Assembly: GCA_025360565.1 (NCBI GenBank)
Contig: JANYBY010000310.1
Span: 1 to 8,524 of the forward strand
Direction: 5' to 3'
DNA: 8,524 bases
From: Bacteroidota bacterium
GTDB lineage: Bacteria; Bacteroidota; Bacteroidia; B-17B0; Aurantibacillaceae
Shown here piece after piece: positions 8,041 to 8,524 of the stretch (the stretch's first letter is position 1; every line of letters starts with the position of its first letter). A program made the position numbers and the translations under genes. The notes below the pieces were generated by a model that was not told the origin of the DNA, did not search any database, and worked only from the letters and a program-made list of their open reading frames with translations.

Positions 8041-8053
8041 GGCGGGCTCCGCC
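8041..8053. other. Short GC hairpin at the left edge of the repeat block
   Basis: GGCGG-GCT-CCGCC forms a compact 5-bp stem with a 3-nt loop. It lies in the sharp change from AT-rich DNA to the GC-richer block that starts near 8025 (GGGCACCGGGCTGTC) and directly precedes the first 123-bp unit. Confidence 0.5.
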
Positions 8054-8057
8054 GTGA

Positions 8058-8361
8058 AGATCAAATAAAGTCGCTTCGCTCTTTTTGTTTTTTTGCCTAT
8101 TTCGCCCGAAGCTACGTTGGTGTTAAATTAACCAAGCAAGGGATTGACTACGTCGATCCCGCAGGGCAGGTCCGAAGTCAAGATCAAATAAAGTCGCTTC
8201 GCTCTTTTTGTTTTTTTGCTTATTTCGCCTGAAGCTGCATTGGTATTCCATTATCCAAGCAAGGGATTGACTGCGTCGATCCCTGAGGGCAGGTCCGGAG
8301 TCAAAATGCAAAAGTCCGCCACCGCGGTTTTTATTTTTTTGCTCATCTCACCTGAAGCTGC
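8058..8361. repeat. Tandem array of 123-bp units (two complete, one partial)
   Basis: Unit 1 is 8058-8180 and unit 2 is 8181-8303. By my alignment they match at 111 of 123 positions without gaps, and the first 39 bases are identical. A third unit begins at 8304 in exact phase. Its first 24 bases have diverged or been replaced, while 8328-8361 match unit 2 at 30 of 34 positions. Every unit carries a T5-G/A-T7 run. Both complete units carry a hairpin of 9 bp with a 3-nt loop (8140-8160 and 8263-8283), overlapped by CCC-NNA-GGG (8158-8166 and 8281-8289). Differences within these two structures fall in the loops. The units are not CRISPR-like (no spacers) and carry no credible gene. Function is unknown; they may be a mobile or amplified intergenic element. 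Confidence 0.85.
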
Positions 8362-8378
8362 GCTTCGGCTCGATTCGC

Positions 8379-8410
8379 AAAAAATAAAAAGTCCCGCCTA
8401 TCGGCGGGAC
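8379..8410 (-). terminator. Rho-independent terminator of tRNA-Arg
   Basis: On the minus strand GTCCCGCC (8410-8403) pairs perfectly with GGCGGGAC (8398-8391) around the loop GATA, followed by TTTTTATTTTTT (8390-8379). The stem starts 16 nt after the tRNA 3' end. An A-run (AAAAG) on the 5' side could extend the structure after one mismatch. Confidence 0.9.
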
Positions 8411-8426
8411 CTTTTGCATTTATCCG

Positions 8427-8500
8427 TGATCCCGGAGGGATTCAAACCCCCAACCTTCGCATCCGTAGTGCGATGCTCTATTCAGTTGAGCTACGGAACC
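8427..8500 (-). tRNA. tRNA-Arg (anticodon ACG)
   Basis: The 74-nt cloverleaf folds fully. Acceptor GGTTCCG pairs with CGGGATC (two G-T pairs). The D stem is GCTC/GAGC with loop AACTGAATA, and the anticodon stem TCGCA/TGCGA carries loop CTACGGA. The variable loop is AGGTT, the T stem GGGGG/CCCTC (one G-T pair) and the T loop TTTGAAT. The discriminator is A73. CCA is not encoded (ACGG follows), so it must be added after transcription. The anticodon is at 8466-8464; A34 would be deaminated to inosine to read CGU, CGC and CGA. Two tertiary pairs differ from the usual: A15/U48 replaces G15/C48, and A19/U56 replaces the almost universal G19/C56. The matched changes argue for a working tRNA, but this is inferred from sequence. 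Confidence 0.95.
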
Positions 8501-8516
8501 TTAAAATTTTGAGGGT

Positions 8517-8524
8517 CAAATATA
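8517..8524 (-). promoter_or_regulatory. -7 promoter box of tRNA-Arg
   Basis: TATATTTG on the minus strand is an exact match to the Bacteroidota -7 consensus TAnnTTTG, with 16 nt between it and the first base of the tRNA. The matching -33 element would lie beyond the window edge and cannot be seen. Confidence 0.6.

Noticed and set aside
8123..8311. A minus-strand reading frame encoding two similar segments (GPALRDRRSQSLAW repeated 41 residues apart)
   Set aside because: The peptide repeat simply reflects the 123-bp DNA repeat, whose length is divisible by three. The conserved parts are DNA hairpins and T-runs, no leader features are visible, and the frame stops within the array.
8058..8361. 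CRISPR array
   Set aside because: Units are contiguous, 123 bp long, only two and a half in number and have no unique spacers; no cas genes are present.
8270..8450. The repeat units as tRNA-derived sequences, because GATCCC-NNA/G-AGGG resembles the T-arm complement of the tRNA
   Set aside because: The shared stretch is only about 11-12 bases around a short palindrome, too short to support common origin.
8216..8512. A plus-strand frame of 98 codons across the repeat and tRNA
   Set aside because: It runs through the terminator and antisense to the whole tRNA-Arg gene and has no recognisable domain, so it is a chance frame.

Overview
The window is AT-rich DNA from a member of the Bacteroidota. 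Three lines of evidence point there: two proteins carry type IX secretion system (T9SS) C-terminal sorting domains (one type A, one type B), a PorP/SprF-family outer-membrane protein lies beside the type B cargo, and TAnnTTTG-type promoter boxes replace sigma70 boxes. Genes have A-rich leaders without clear Shine-Dalgarno sequences, as is usual in this phylum. I cannot name the genus.

Layout, left to right. (1) 1-392, plus strand: the 3' end of a secreted protein with a type A T9SS sorting tail, cut by the window edge. (2) 393-638: intergenic, with a weak hairpin and a C8T8 homopolymer tract. (3) 639-2537, plus: an exported von Willebrand factor A protein of the YfbK type with an added N-terminal carboxypeptidase-regulatory-like domain. 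(4) A 19-bp bidirectional terminator, then on the minus strand trmN6 (tRNA1(Val) A37 methyltransferase, 2637-3350) with its own candidate promoter. (5) A minus-strand pair: a 1045-residue Ig/PKD-like adhesin with a type B sorting domain (7652-4515), followed 4 nt later by a PorP/SprF-family gene (4510-3461) and a terminator. (6) 7653-8426: about 770 bp with no credible protein gene. It holds the adhesin's likely promoter, a 5'-leader inverted repeat, and a GC-richer block with 123-bp tandem repeats. (7) A minus-strand tRNA-Arg(ACG) at 8500-8427 with its terminator and a perfect -7 box at the window edge.

How the parts fit. The adhesin and the PorP/SprF protein form a cargo-plus-partner module comparable to SprB-SprF: the adhesin would be exported by the T9SS and held at the cell surface with the help of its partner. 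The truncated first gene is another T9SS client but is not linked to the pair. The VWA protein and trmN6 appear to be independent units, and the tRNA is a separate transcription unit.

I found no evidence for a wholly new multi-gene system. The observations most worth checking are the tRNA-Arg gene, in which two tertiary base pairs appear changed on both sides (G15-C48 to A15-U48 and G19-C56 to A19-U56), and the 123-bp repeat array whose third unit contains an inverted, decayed copy of the tRNA terminator.
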